From Chlorobium ferrooxidans DSM 13031 (lineage in GTDB: Bacteria; Bacteroidota; Chlorobiia; Chlorobiales; Chlorobiaceae), in the NCBI RefSeq assembly GCF_000168715.1, contig NZ_AASE01000002.1:124001-188000 (forward strand): 64,000 nucleotides of DNA, in the 5' to 3' direction. How positions within the stretch are numbered: the first letter of the stretch is position 1; the number at the start of each line of letters is the position of its first letter. The notes under the pieces were generated by a model. It was given only the letters and a program-made list of their open reading frames with translations. It was not told the origin of the DNA and ran no database searches. The translations under genes and the position numbers were made by a program. Of the stretch, positions 1 through 8,619 are shown in pieces.

Positions 1-54
1 AATAATATCGATATTGAAATTCGTTCCGTTATGCTGCTCAACAGCACAAAATAA
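1..54 (+). CDS. C-terminal tail of an unidentified protein (partial)
   Basis: The frame starting at base 1 is open from the window edge to a TAA at 52-54. It encodes 17 residues ending in IRSVMLLNSTK. The codons look coding and the next gene on this strand is uvrA, 180 bp away. Only the tail is present, so the product cannot be named and a chance open frame is not excluded. Between this stop and uvrA I see only a weak 7-bp inverted repeat at 95-120 (GTCGCAA/TTGCGAC) with no T-run. Confidence 0.35.
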   Translation, partial: NNIDIEIRSVMLLNSTK

Positions 55-234
55 ACCGGAGCCATAAACGCTCATTCGGGCAGCACTTTTTATTGTCGCA
101 AGCGGTTTGATCTTTGCGACCTGCCGGGGGGCGAGATAGAAATATCACTCCCAAAGTTTGGACGGAATATATTTATAGCAGTGCCCCGATAGCACGAATT
201 AATAGGGGTGCCCTAAAAGAGAATAGAGAGAACA

Positions 235-3081
235 ATGGAATACAGTCATATCAATATCAAGGGTGCCAGAGTCCACAATCTCAAAAACATCTCTCTCGAT
301 ATTCCCCGCAACCGGTTTGTTGTCATTACCGGACTTTCAGGCTCCGGAAAGTCCAGCCTCGCATTCGACACCATTTATGCCGAAGGGCAGCGCCGCTTTA
401 TGGAGACGCTTTCACCCTATGCGCGCCAGTATATCGGCAGCATTGAACGTCCCGATGTTGATTTTATTGAAGGTCTCTCGCCCGTTATAGCCATCGACCA
501 GAAGAGCACAAACCGCTCTCCCCGCTCAACAGTCGGGACCATCACGGAGATTCATGACTTCATCCGCCTGCTCTACGCCAGGGCCGGACGACGCTACGAC
601 CCCGTTACCGGCCATATGCTCAAAAAACAGAGCGAGGAACAGATCTGTGAAGCCATACTTGCTCTTCCGGAAGGAACGAAAATCCAGATTCTCTCCCCTC
701 TTGTGGCCGGTCGTAAAGGGCACTACCGCGAACTCTTTGAACGACTGCTGCTCAAAGGCTATCTCCGGGTCCGAATTGACGGAGAGTACCGGGAGATGGA
801 AAAAAACATGCAGATCGAGCGATATAAAAGTCATTCGATTGAACTGGTGGTAGACCGTATGGTGATCGGTCCCGATTGCGCTGAGCGGCTCAAACAGGCC
901 GTCTCGCTTGCGATCAGCCTCTCGGAACACAAGTCATCGGTTATCTGCGACCCGTTTGAAAGCCCGCAGAAAGAGCTGGTCTTCAGCACACGATACGCCT
1001 ATTCTGACGGCTCCGTACCGGTCGATACCCTCGCACCAAACCATTTCAGCTTCAACTCCCCATACGGCGCATGCCCGCAGTGCAACGGCATCGGGGAGCT
1101 CATGCAGCTTTCTGGAGAGCTGATGATCCCCGACCTCTCGCGTTCTCTCAACGAAGGTGGCCTTGACCCGTTCGGCAAACCCGGCAAACGAAACCTCTGG
1201 CAGGTGATCAGGGCAATTGCCAGGGAGTTTGACTTTACCCTTGATACACCGCTTTGCGATATACCCAAAGAGGCCCTGAATATCCTCATTAAAGGATCAG
1301 GGAGCCGGACCTTTAACGTCAGCTACTCCTACTCCGGCCACGACACCCTCTATCCCCAGCCATTTCCCGGCGCCCTCCCCTATGTTGACGAGATCCGCCG
1401 GAATGCCGGATCGCCGAAAATCAGGGAGTGGGCAGAGAGCTTTATGATCCGGCAGCCCTGCCCGGAGTGCAACGGGGCTCGACTGCGCAAAGAGAGCCTG
1501 CTGGTAAAAATCAACAATCTCAACATTGCCGAAGCCGAAGCACTCCCGCTGCCCGATGCACTTGCATTTTTCAGCGCGCTGCCTCCAACCCTCACGCCGA
1601 AAGAGCTGCTGGTCGCCACACCGGTGCTGCATGAAATCATCAAGCGGCTGGAATTTCTTTTGAATGTAGGGCTCAGCTACCTCTCGCTCGACAGAGGCTC
1701 GCAGACCCTCTCCGGAGGAGAAGCCCAGCGTATACGGCTTGCCTCTCAGCTCGGCTCGCAGCTCAGCGGAGTGCTCTACGTACTTGATGAACCAAGTATC
1801 GGACTCCATCAGCGCGACAACCATAAACTCATTGATTCTCTCAAGCGGCTTCGTGATCTCGGCAACACCGTACTCGTGGTAGAGCACGACAAGGATACCA
1901 TGCTTGCTGCGGATGAGATCATCGATCTCGGACCCGGCGCGGGAGAGTACGGCGGAGAGATTGTTGCACAGGGAACTGCGGCATCCCTTGACCCCCACTC
2001 ACTCACAGCGGAGTATCTCAGCGGTGCACGTCAGGTCTGTTTCAGAGGAGAAGGGCAAACCGATACCGGGGAGAAACAATACCTGAAAATTAAAGGGTGC
2101 AGAGGAAACAACCTGAAAAACGTTGACATCACCATTCCCCTCCGCTCGCTCGTCAGCATTACCGGCGTCAGCGGATCAGGTAAATCAACCCTGATCAATG
2201 AAACACTCTTCCCGATACTTGCACGCCACTTCTACCGGTCAAAACTTCTGACCTATCCCTATGAGAACGTGGAGGGAATCCAGAATATTGACAAGGTGGT
2301 CAATGTCGACCAGTCACCTATCGGGCGCACACCCCGGTCCAACCCGGTAACCTATACCGGCGCGTTCACCTTTATCCGCGACTTCTTTACCCGACTGCCT
2401 GAAGCGCAGATTCGCGGCTACAAAGCCGGACGCTTCAGCTTCAACGTCAAAGGGGGGCGCTGTGAAGTATGTCAGGGAGCGGGAACCCGTAAAATCGAGA
2501 TGAACTTTCTGCCCGATGTCTATGTCCAGTGTGAAAACTGCAAGGGAGAGCGCTACAACCGCGAAACCCTGCTGGTCAAATACCACGGCAAATCCATCGC
2601 CGATGTGCTTGAAATGACCATCGAAGAGGCTTCGGAGTTCTTTGTCGACTTTCCCCGTATTCGGCGCATCCTCACCACCATGCAGAGCGTCGGGCTCGGC
2701 TACCTCAAACTCGGCCAGCCCTCTCCCATGCTCTCGGGCGGAGAAGCCCAGCGCATCAAACTCTCGGCTGAACTCGCTAAAATCCAGACCGGTAAAACGC
2801 TCTACATTCTCGATGAACCGACAACTGGCCTGCACTTCCAGGATATCCAGCATCTGCTGGAAGTCCTGCGCAAGCTTGTTGACAAAGGCAACAGCGTCAT
2901 TATCATCGAGCACAACCTCGACATCGTCAAAAACAGTGACTGGGTAATAGACCTTGGACCTGAAGGGGGAAATGAAGGGGGGGAAATAATAGCAGAAGGA
3001 ACACCCGAAGTGATAGCCACCATGGAACACTCCCACACCGGCCGCTACCTGAAAATGGAAATGGGAACACCGAAGGGTTAA
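235..3081 (+). CDS. uvrA: UvrA, excinuclease ABC subunit A
   Basis: This is the damage-recognition ATPase of nucleotide excision repair; it works as a UvrA2-UvrB complex on DNA in the cytoplasm. The 948 residues match the usual 940-960. Seen in the sequence: Walker A GLSGSGKS at residues 33-40 and GVSGSGKST near 644; ABC signature LSGGEAQR in both halves (near 492 and in the C-terminal half); zinc-finger Cys pairs CPQC at 280 and CPEC near 409; and the second zinc module CEVC near 743 with CENC 28 residues later. The ATG is preceded by a purine-rich AGAGAG at about 225-230. The gene is monocistronic, converges with the MFS gene and is unrelated to the polysaccharide locus. It appears intact. 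Confidence 0.98.
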   Translation: MEYSHINIKGARVHNLKNISLDIPRNRFVVITGLSGSGKSSLAFDTIYAEGQRRFMETLSPYARQYIGSIERPDVDFIEGLSPVIAIDQKSTNRSPRSTVGTITEIHDFIRLLYARAGRRYDPVTGHMLKKQSEEQICEAILALPEGTKIQILSPLVAGRKGHYRELFERLLLKGYLRVRIDGEYREMEKNMQIERYKSHSIELVVDRMVIGPDCAERLKQAVSLAISLSEHKSSVICDPFESPQKELVFSTRYAYSDGSVPVDTLAPNHFSFNSPYGACPQCNGIGELMQLSGELMIPDLSRSLNEGGLDPFGKPGKRNLWQVIRAIAREFDFTLDTPLCDIPKEALNILIKGSGSRTFNVSYSYSGHDTLYPQPFPGALPYVDEIRRNAGSPKIREWAESFMIRQPCPECNGARLRKESLLVKINNLNIAEAEALPLPDALAFFSALPPTLTPKELLVATPVLHEIIKRLEFLLNVGLSYLSLDRGSQTLSGGEAQRIRLASQLGSQLSGVLYVLDEPSIGLHQRDNHKLIDSLKRLRDLGNTVLVVEHDKDTMLAADEIIDLGPGAGEYGGEIVAQGTAASLDPHSLTAEYLSGARQVCFRGEGQTDTGEKQYLKIKGCRGNNLKNVDITIPLRSLVSITGVSGSGKSTLINETLFPILARHFYRSKLLTYPYENVEGIQNIDKVVNVDQSPIGRTPRSNPVTYTGAFTFIRDFFTRLPEAQIRGYKAGRFSFNVKGGRCEVCQGAGTRKIEMNFLPDVYVQCENCKGERYNRETLLVKYHGKSIADVLEMTIEEASEFFVDFPRIRRILTTMQSVGLGYLKLGQPSPMLSGGEAQRIKLSAELAKIQTGKTLYILDEPTTGLHFQDIQHLLEVLRKLVDKGNSVIIIEHNLDIVKNSDWVIDLGPEGGNEGGEIIAEGTPEVIATMEHSHTGRYLKMEMGTPKG

Positions 3082-3155
3082 TTCGAGACTTCAGAGGTAC
3101 CAACCCTCCGTTAGTCACTAAAAATGACAAAAAAGACAACAGGGACAACAACGAC

Positions 3156-3186
3156 AAAAAAAGAGGGCGGTCACGAAGGACCGCCC
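3156..3186 (-). terminator. Rho-independent terminator after the MFS gene
   Basis: There is a perfect 8-bp GC-rich stem, GGGCGGTC at 3165-3172 and GACCGCCC at 3179-3186, with a 6-nt loop. Read on the - strand it is followed by TC and seven T's (A-run at 3156-3162). It lies about 95 nt past the stop of the - strand MFS gene. On the + strand the stem is not followed by T's, so it is not a good uvrA terminator. Confidence 0.7.
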
Positions 3187-3189
3187 CTG

Positions 3190-3262
3190 CATTCAGAATC
3201 TTTTCCTCTCTTGTCCACAGCGTCCACTTCTGTCCACCATCTCTTTGTCCACTGGTGTCCAC
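3190..3262. repeat. Dispersed repeat copy 1: CAGAATCT block plus five GTCCAC hexamers
   Basis: An ATTCAGAATCTTTTCCTCT block at 3191-3209 is followed by GTCCAC at 3213, 3222, 3232, 3247 and 3257. The same order and nearly the same spacing (9, 10, 15, 10) recur at 4711-4778 and 6371-6438. The copy sits just past the stop codon of a - strand gene, as the other full copies do. Confidence 0.85.
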
Positions 3263-3279
3263 TTTCCCCCCTTCTTCCC

Positions 3280-4521
3280 TCACAGAAACTCCTCGTAGTA
3301 ATCAAGATCCTTGTGGAAGGTCTCTTCAAGAGAGTTAAGTGAAATGAAGGCTGCCGAAATGCAGAGTGCGCCGACCAGAAGAGCTCCTGATTCCAGACCG
3401 AAAAAGCCCTTGCTGAACTGAAAAAGCATCGTGATGGGCACCACCATGCCGCGAACAAAATTCGGAACGGTTGTCGCCACTGTTGCGCGGAGATTGGTGC
3501 CGAACTGCTCGGCCGCAACGGTCACAAAAATAGCCCAGTATCCACCGGCAAAACCAAGAATAGCGCAGACCGCATAGAAGAATTGAGGACTCCGGTTTCC
3601 CTGAAGAAAATAGAGTGCAATCGCGCCAACTGTCAGCAGCATAAAAAGCAGAATAACTTTCTTTCTGCTCTGCAGAAGCTGGCTCAAGAGACCACTCGAA
3701 AGATCGCCGAACACCAGACCGAGATAGCAGAACATCACGGCATTTCCAGCGGAAACCGGCCCGGTTGTACCAAGTTCAACGGCAAACTCGGGGGAGAAGG
3801 TTATCAGCACTCCCACAACAAACCAGATCGGCACTCCGATCATAATGGAGTTGATATAGCGTAAAAAACGGCCCCTGTCAGTAAAGAGGGCAAACATGTT
3901 CCCCCTGCTTACCCCGGATTTCTCCTCCATTTTTTTGAACATCCCCGACTCGGCAACCTTCACCCGTGCGGCAAGCAGGAGAAGACCAAGCCCGCCTCCG
4001 ATAAAAAAGGCGTTATGCCACTCATAGGTATTGGCCACATAGTTTGCAAGAATGGCGCCCGAAACACCGATTGAAGCCACCAGCATGGTACCGTAACCGC
4101 GGATGCGTGTGTGCAGCACTTCAGAAACAAGCGTAATGCCCGCTCCGAGCTCACCGGCAAGCCCGACACCGGCAATGAAGCGCAAAACCGCATAAGCCGG
4201 AAGGGTGGTGACAAGACCGTTGGCAATATTGGCAAGAGAGTAGAGCAGAATTGAGGCAAACATTATTTTCAGGCGGCCCTTCTTGTCGCCGAGCCACCCC
4301 CAGAGAATACCTCCGACAAGCATGCCGATCATCTGCATGTTCAGCAGAAAAACCCCGTAATCGATCAGTTCCTTTCCTCCAAGCCCGAACGACTTCAGAC
4401 TCGGCACCCGAACAATACTGAAGAGCACCAGATCGTAGATATCGACAAAGTAACCCAGTGCCGCCACGATAACCGGCATGCTGAAAATATCACGCACCGA
4501 AACATGCTCCTTAAGCTCCAC
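3280..4521 (-). CDS. MFS transporter, metabolite/sugar:H+ symporter-like
   Basis: A 413-residue inner-membrane secondary transporter with about twelve hydrophobic segments. The loop 2-3 motif GWLGDKKGRLK is the MFS motif A signature. The acidic tail (ETFHKDLDYYEEF) resembles those of sugar/metabolite transporters of the MHS/SP type. The start is GTG, supported by GGGAGGG at 4525-4531 four bases upstream. It stands alone between two candidate terminators (3156-3186 and 4576-4595), so it is probably transcribed separately from the polysaccharide locus. The substrate cannot be told from sequence. Confidence 0.85.
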   Translation of the reverse strand: MELKEHVSVRDIFSMPVIVAALGYFVDIYDLVLFSIVRVPSLKSFGLGGKELIDYGVFLLNMQMIGMLVGGILWGWLGDKKGRLKIMFASILLYSLANIANGLVTTLPAYAVLRFIAGVGLAGELGAGITLVSEVLHTRIRGYGTMLVASIGVSGAILANYVANTYEWHNAFFIGGGLGLLLLAARVKVAESGMFKKMEEKSGVSRGNMFALFTDRGRFLRYINSIMIGVPIWFVVGVLITFSPEFAVELGTTGPVSAGNAVMFCYLGLVFGDLSSGLLSQLLQSRKKVILLFMLLTVGAIALYFLQGNRSPQFFYAVCAILGFAGGYWAIFVTVAAEQFGTNLRATVATTVPNFVRGMVVPITMLFQFSKGFFGLESGALLVGALCISAAFISLNSLEETFHKDLDYYEEFL

Positions 4522-4575
4522 AAACCCTCCCGTTAAGGTTTATTGCCCTTCAGGCGATTGAATAAATCATACAAA

Positions 4576-4595
4576 GGGCGGGTTCCAACCCGCCC
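4576..4595 (-). terminator. Perfect 9-bp hairpin, candidate terminator after the antiterminator gene
   Basis: GGGCGGGTT (4576-4584) and AACCCGCCC (4587-4595) form a perfect inverted repeat with a 2-nt centre. On the - strand it is followed by only TTTGTAT, a short T-run. It lies about 190 nt beyond the stop of the antiterminator gene and upstream of the MFS gene. Its core GGCGGGTT/AACCCGCC is shared with the hairpin at 5476-5492, so it may be part of the local repeat family. Confidence 0.45.
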
Positions 4596-4652
4596 CAACA
4601 TTCGTGTAAATTCGTACAATTCGTGGACAACCTCTTCTCTTCCCTCAGCAGT

Positions 4653-4778
4653 CGCCGCTACCAATATCGCAACCCTCCGGGGTTCAATCCAAAATCCATA
4701 ATTAAATATGCAGAATCTCTTACATCCTGTCCACTATGTCCACTTCCGTCCACCATTTCTTCGTCCACTGGCGTCCAC
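4653..4778. repeat. Dispersed repeat copy 2, the most complete copy
   Basis: CGCCGCTACCAATATCGC at 4653-4670 is identical over 18 bp to 5489-5506. It is followed by AATCCAAAATCC (4686-4697), CAGAATCTCTT (4711-4721) and GTCCAC at 4729, 4738, 4748, 4763 and 4773. Together with the hairpin at 4576-4595 it shows all modules of the repeat in one place. It fills the 263-bp gap between the MFS start and the antiterminator stop; I see no gene there. Confidence 0.85.
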
Positions 4779-4784
4779 TTTTCT

Positions 4785-5369
4785 TCACAACTTCAGAAAA
4801 TGTTTTTCAACTTCCACCAGCTCCTTATGCTCTTCACCAGGCAGAGACTTGCGGACACCGGTAACCGGCTGCAGCACATCCGGAAAAATGCTGACCTCGA
4901 CCCCCTGCATGATACTGTCAAAAAAGACAACAAGCCTTGTCTCCCGACCATGCTTCAATACCACCCCTTCAAAATCCTTGAATGGACCGGCAAGAACCTT
5001 GACCTTCTGTCCAACCGGAATAGAGTCGACTGTTCGGCCAATCGCTTCGGGCTCCCTGACCAGTTTTCTGAGCCAATCAATATCTTTTTCCGCTATCACC
5101 GAAGGAACTTTACCGATTCCGATAAACTTGACCACACCTTCCGTCTCAAGTACCGGAAGATGATCGTGGCGCATATCAATGTTGACAAACACATAACCCC
5201 GAAACAACGGCTCGCTCACCTTTTTCTTCCGGTCACTCCACTGCTTCCACGTTTCCAGCAAAGGAAGAAAAGTTGTAATCTGCTTTTCAGCCAACATCCG
5301 GTACACTTGTTTTTCACAACGGGATCGAACATAAACCGCATACCAACGCACACTCGCTTCCTCAACCAT
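4785..5369 (-). CDS. NusG-paralogue transcription antiterminator (UpxY/RfaH-like)
   Basis: The protein has 194 residues. An NGN domain (about 1-110) opens with RWYAVYVRSRCEKQV and contains the family LFRGYVFVNID stretch. A C-terminal KOW module follows around VKVLAGPFKDFEG (about 125-165). Proteins of this family ride RNA polymerase and suppress termination in long capsule or exopolysaccharide operons. Here it lies at the downstream end of the polysaccharide block, behind a strong terminator, with its own TATAAT and an AAAGAGG ribosome site at 5380-5386. That suggests autonomous expression and action in trans (inference). The housekeeping nusG should be elsewhere. Confidence 0.88.
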   Translation of the reverse strand: MVEEASVRWYAVYVRSRCEKQVYRMLAEKQITTFLPLLETWKQWSDRKKKVSEPLFRGYVFVNIDMRHDHLPVLETEGVVKFIGIGKVPSVIAEKDIDWLRKLVREPEAIGRTVDSIPVGQKVKVLAGPFKDFEGVVLKHGRETRLVVFFDSIMQGVEVSIFPDVLQPVTGVRKSLPGEEHKELVEVEKHFLKL

Positions 5370-5415
5370 AATATCCAGACCTCTTTACTTACAACAAGGC
5401 ATAACAGTCGCTAAA

Positions 5416-5421
5416 ATTATA
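5416..5421 (-). promoter_or_regulatory. Candidate promoter -10 (TATAAT) for the antiterminator gene
   Basis: A perfect TATAAT reads on the - strand 47 nt upstream of the antiterminator ATG and downstream of the terminator at 5468-5492. No good -35 is present at 17 bp (GTGGAG). The position between a terminator and a start codon supports it, but a transcript start has not been shown. Confidence 0.45.
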
Positions 5422-5467
5422 GTAGGACAAGGTAACAACTCCACTATAACACACCAAATACACTATC

Positions 5468-5492
5468 AAAAAAAAGGCGGGTTCAACCCGCC
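5468..5492 (-). terminator. Strong Rho-independent terminator after the DUF218 gene
   Basis: GGCGGGTT (5476-5483), a single-base centre and AACCCGCC (5485-5492) form an 8-bp stem. On the - strand it is followed at once by eight T's (A-run 5468-5475). It lies about 50 nt past the DUF218 stop and separates the antiterminator gene from everything upstream, so read-through from the polysaccharide block should stop here. Confidence 0.8.
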
Positions 5493-5542
5493 GCTACCAA
5501 TATCGCGCTCCTCTGGAGCTGAATCCGGAATTCAGAATCTTT
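5489..5542. repeat. Dispersed repeat copy 3, truncated, without GTCCAC hexamers
   Basis: CGCCGCTACCAATATCGC at 5489-5506 (18/18 identical to 4653-4670) is followed by GAATCCGGAATTCAGAATCT at 5521-5540. It ends at the DUF218 stop codon (5543). The GTCCAC block is absent. The first bases overlap the right arm of the terminator hairpin, as if hairpin and repeat were one unit. Confidence 0.75.
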
Positions 5543-6292
5543 TCAACCTTTCACCCAATAATAAAGCCACCCGATCATCTCCCGCAATGCTATTGATGAC
5601 ATTTCAAGCGCGCCTGCATCGGGAAGAAAATCCAGAATGGTCATTTCACTATTGTCTCCTGCCTGAAAATCCACAGGATATCGATCTACCTGAAATCCTG
5701 CCTTTTCAAACTGCATTGCAGCTCGACGCATATGGAATGCGCTCGTAACCAGTATAATTTTTTTCCGCACACCACTTCTGACCCCAAGCAGCTTTCCGGC
5801 GGCTACCGCCTCGTCAGCCGTATTCCCTGCAACTGCCGTTAAGAGAATTGCATTCTCAGGTACCCCGAGCAACGTTGCCCGTTTTGCGAGCAATTCGCCT
5901 TCGGGCACTGCATCAGGCTGCCATGGAACCTGTCCTCTGGTAAAAACAATCACCGGAGCTTTGCCGGCTTTGAACAGATCAATACCACCTTCAAAACGAT
6001 CTACCCCATCATTCCATTCACCCAAAGGTGCTCCCTCAAGCTGAACCACAATGCCGCTCAACACCACCACCGCATCAGCATTGTGCAGAGAACTCACCGG
6101 AACTCTTGTGGACCAGCCCTCAACCGCCCGAATCAAGGAAGTACTGACCACCGGCAGGCTGAACATTCCCAGAACCATGATAGCAAGCCCGATCAGCAAC
6201 CGCCTGCAAAACACCAACCCTGCAACCATCAGCAGCAGACTCAGCCCCAACGGCAGCACCAGCATCGGAAGTAACTTATTAATCAACAACAT
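5543..6292 (-). CDS. DUF218 (YdcF/ElyC/SanA-family) membrane protein
   Basis: The 249-residue protein starts with two hydrophobic segments (about 8-28 and 31-50). A DUF218 domain follows, with DAVVVLSG near residue 76 and TSAFHMRRA near 190, the family's conserved core. E. coli members are linked to envelope and undecaprenyl-phosphate metabolism, but the biochemical activity of the family is unsettled. The soluble domain should face the periplasm. A second DUF218 domain occurs in the fusion protein at 17669-19525, which ties the family to this locus. It is followed by a strong terminator. Confidence 0.85.
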   Translation of the reverse strand: MLLINKLLPMLVLPLGLSLLLMVAGLVFCRRLLIGLAIMVLGMFSLPVVSTSLIRAVEGWSTRVPVSSLHNADAVVVLSGIVVQLEGAPLGEWNDGVDRFEGGIDLFKAGKAPVIVFTRGQVPWQPDAVPEGELLAKRATLLGVPENAILLTAVAGNTADEAVAAGKLLGVRSGVRKKIILVTSAFHMRRAAMQFEKAGFQVDRYPVDFQAGDNSEMTILDFLPDAGALEMSSIALREMIGWLYYWVKG

Positions 6293-6352
6293 AGATCATC
6301 ATCTTATCTTCTTGTCGTGTCAATTAGCGCCATTAGTGCAAAACTGTTCTTC

Positions 6353-6438
6353 AATCCAAAATCTAAAATTCAGATTCTCTTAAATCTTGTCCACTCCGTC
6401 CACTTCTGTCTACCAATTCTTCGTCCACTTGTGTCCAC
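6353..6438. repeat. Dispersed repeat copy 4: AATCCAAAATC, CAGATTCTCTT and GTCCAC hexamers
   Basis: AATCCAAAATCTAAAATTCAG at 6353-6373 and TTCTCTTAAATCTT lead into GTCCAC at 6389, 6398, 6423 and 6433, with one degenerate unit GTCTAC at 6408. Spacing matches copies 1 and 2. It lies 22 bp past the stop of the - strand manC gene. Confidence 0.85.
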
Positions 6439-6459
6439 TTTCTTCTTAAAACAGGCACT

Positions 6460-7875
6460 TTACTGCCTCCCGTAACGATCCACCACACGGACAATATCAT
6501 CCTCACCAAGGTACCCTCCGGTCTGCACCTCGATAAGCTCGAGCGGATCTTTTCCGGCATTCTCAAGACGGTGAAATGAGCCATCGGGAATATAGGTGGA
6601 CTGATCCTCGCGGAGCGTAATCTGCTGCTCTTCAACCGTCACCAGTGCGGTACCCTTTACGACAATCCAGTGTTCAGCGCGGTGATTGTGTTTTTGCAGC
6701 GAAAGCGCTGCACCGGGGTTCACCCTAATGCGTTTGACATTGAAACGGCTGGAAAAATCGACCGTTTCATAGGAGCCCCATGGCCGGTATACCCTCCGGT
6801 GAGTTACCGCTTCATCACGCTCTTTACGGTTAAGCCGTTCAACCAGCAACTGAACATCCTGAACCCGGTCCTTCGTTGCAACGAGCACCGCATCAGAAGT
6901 TTCAACAATAATATGATCTTCGAGACCAACCGCAGCTACCAGACGGCTTGTGGCATGGATATAGCTGTTCCTGACGTCATGCAGAATCACATCACCCTTT
7001 TTCACATTGCCTGCTTCGTCGCGGTCATGAACATCCCAGAGCGCCGACCATGCGCCGATATCGCGCCATCCGGCATCAAGCGGAACCAGTACGGCATGAG
7101 CGGTTTTTTCCATTACCGCATAGTCTATTGAATTGGACGGGGAGGATTGAAATGCCTCGGCATCCAGCCTCAGGAAGTCAAAATCTTCAACCGCTTTGCC
7201 CACTGCTTCACCGCAGGCTTCCAGTATGGCGGGAGCTTGAGCTTCAAGTTCCTGCAGATAGCTCTCTGCCTTGAAGAGAAAGATTCCGCTGTTCCAGAAG
7301 TACTCTCCTGATTCAAGATAACGACTTGCAGTTTCCTGATCGGGTTTTTCGACAAACTCAAGCACCGGATACGTCGTTTTTGCGCCACCCTCCGTCCCCG
7401 ATGCCCGGATATAGCCATACCCTGTCTCCGCAGAAGCAGGCACAATGCCGAACGTGACCAGAGCTCCCGCCTCGGCTGCAGCCAAGCCGGATGAAACTGC
7501 TGAAACGAATGCGGAGGCGTCAAGAATAACGTGGTCGGCAGGCAGTACCAGCATAAGGGCTCCGGGATGCTTACGGCTGATAATCAGTGCCGCTGCAGCC
7601 GCTGCCGGAGCAGTATTGCGTCCTGCAGGTTCGAGAATGATTTCGCCTATCTCAGCATTGATCTCATGCAGCTGCTCGGCTACCAGAAAGCGGTGACTTT
7701 CATTACAGACGCAATAGACCGGCCCGTGAGAGGCAACAGAGGCAAGGCGAAGCACCGTATCCTGCAGCATTGTCTTCTCTCCGATCAGTGAGAGAAACTG
7801 CTTTGGAAAAAGTGCCCTTGAAAGAGGCCAGAGCCTTGTGCCGGAACCGCCGCTGAGAATAACTGGAATAATCAT
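6460..7875 (-). CDS. manC: Mannose-1-phosphate guanylyltransferase / mannose-6-phosphate isomerase
   Basis: A 471-residue bifunctional enzyme that makes GDP-mannose, the precursor for Gmd and Fcl further along the locus. The N-terminal nucleotidyltransferase carries GGSGTRLWPLSR near residue 8 and FVEKPD mid-domain. The C-terminal type II PMI cupin begins near RPWGSYE and has the metal-ligand region QKHNHRAEHW. The start is taken at ATG 7875 (MIIPVILSGG); the frame extends two codons to a TTG that is less likely. It is the last polysaccharide gene before the flanking region, 14 nt from rfbC. Confidence 0.95.
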   Translation of the reverse strand: MIIPVILSGGSGTRLWPLSRALFPKQFLSLIGEKTMLQDTVLRLASVASHGPVYCVCNESHRFLVAEQLHEINAEIGEIILEPAGRNTAPAAAAAALIISRKHPGALMLVLPADHVILDASAFVSAVSSGLAAAEAGALVTFGIVPASAETGYGYIRASGTEGGAKTTYPVLEFVEKPDQETASRYLESGEYFWNSGIFLFKAESYLQELEAQAPAILEACGEAVGKAVEDFDFLRLDAEAFQSSPSNSIDYAVMEKTAHAVLVPLDAGWRDIGAWSALWDVHDRDEAGNVKKGDVILHDVRNSYIHATSRLVAAVGLEDHIIVETSDAVLVATKDRVQDVQLLVERLNRKERDEAVTHRRVYRPWGSYETVDFSSRFNVKRIRVNPGAALSLQKHNHRAEHWIVVKGTALVTVEEQQITLREDQSTYIPDGSFHRLENAGKDPLELIEVQTGGYLGEDDIVRVVDRYGRQ

Positions 7876-7889
7876 ACACAAAAAACGGG

Positions 7890-8489
7890 TTATGAGTGCG
7901 CGGTGGTTCTTGGGTAGAGCCTCTCCTGACGGTACTCCTCATATGGAAAACAGTCCGCCAAGCCGAACTTGCCCTGTTTCGAATCTCTTTCCGACACCCT
8001 GATAACCGATTCCGGCAGCTGCCAGTCAATACCAAGTGCCGGATCATTCCACATAATTCCCGTATCATGCGACGGAGCATAGTAGTTGTCGCACTTGTAG
8101 GAAAATACCGCATCCTCCGAGAGCACCAGAAAACCGTGCGCAAATCCTTTCGGCACCCACATCATATTCTTGCGCTCTCCGTCCAGCAGGCTGTAAACAT
8201 GCCTGCCATACCAGGGCGAGCCGAGGCGGACATCAACGGCAACATCCAGCACCCTGCCTCGAACCACCCGCACAAGCTTCGACTGTGTAAAAGGGGGCTT
8301 CTGGAAATGCAGGCCACGAAGAACTCCGTAACCCGACTTCGACTCATTGTCCTGCACAAACTCGACCCTGCCTACATGCTCTTCCATCAGATCCTGACGG
8401 AACGACTCAAAAAAATAACCCCGGTCATCACCGAACACTTCCGGTTCTATAAAGAGAACATCGGGGATTGCTGATACAATTACTCGCAT
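7890..8489 (-). CDS. rfbC: dTDP-4-dehydrorhamnose 3,5-epimerase (RmlC)
   Basis: The 199-residue cupin has RGLHFQKPP, carrying the catalytic His region, WVPKGFAHGFLVL and WNDPALGIDW, all typical of RmlC. It epimerises C3 and C5 of dTDP-4-keto-6-deoxyglucose on the way to L-rhamnose. rfbA lies just upstream, but rfbB and rfbD are not in the window, so the pathway depends on genes elsewhere. A second RmlC is encoded at 61047-61580 and is clearly divergent from this one. Confidence 0.95.
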   Translation of the reverse strand: MRVIVSAIPDVLFIEPEVFGDDRGYFFESFRQDLMEEHVGRVEFVQDNESKSGYGVLRGLHFQKPPFTQSKLVRVVRGRVLDVAVDVRLGSPWYGRHVYSLLDGERKNMMWVPKGFAHGFLVLSEDAVFSYKCDNYYAPSHDTGIMWNDPALGIDWQLPESVIRVSERDSKQGKFGLADCFPYEEYRQERLYPRTTAHS

Positions 8490-8511
8490 ATAAATTCCGC
8501 CTGCAAAGGTG

Positions 8512-8545
8512 AAAAAAAAAATTGATCCTCCGGTACACTACCGGA
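8512..8545 (-). terminator. Hairpin plus T-run between rfbA and rfbC, possible attenuator
   Basis: TCCGGTA (8529-8535), CAC and TACCGGA (8539-8545) form a 7-bp stem. Read on the - strand it is followed by seven bases and then ten T's (A-run 8512-8521). The spacer between stem and T-run is longer than in a standard terminator, so it may be weak or act as a pause or attenuation site within the operon. The surrounding 130-bp gap holds no gene. Confidence 0.3.
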
Positions 8546-8619
8546 AAATTTACTCTCCTCGTCTTTTCATGCCGGGAGAAGGTAAAAAGAGGGCGATGCT
8601 GACTGAGCGCAGAACAGTG

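Noticed and set aside
158-179. TTGGAC and TATAGC upstream of uvrA, considered a sigma-70 promoter
   Set aside because: The spacing between the hexamers is only 10 bp, so they cannot form a standard promoter.
1297-3036. Long - strand open frames opposite uvrA (for example 1297-1998 and 2314-3036)
   Set aside because: They are antisense shadows of the high-GC third codon positions of uvrA with no family match.
3125-3160. GACAA-rich tandem-like stretch near the terminator, considered as a small repeat array or CRISPR-like feature
   Set aside because: The units are irregular and short; it is low-complexity sequence, and part of it supplies the T-run of the terminator.
4653-4670. GGTAGCGGCG on the - strand, resembling the RfaH ops element GGCGGTAGCGTG, near the antiterminator gene
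   Set aside because: It occurs in a dispersed repeat after gene stops (also 5489-5506), not upstream of an operon, and the match is partial.
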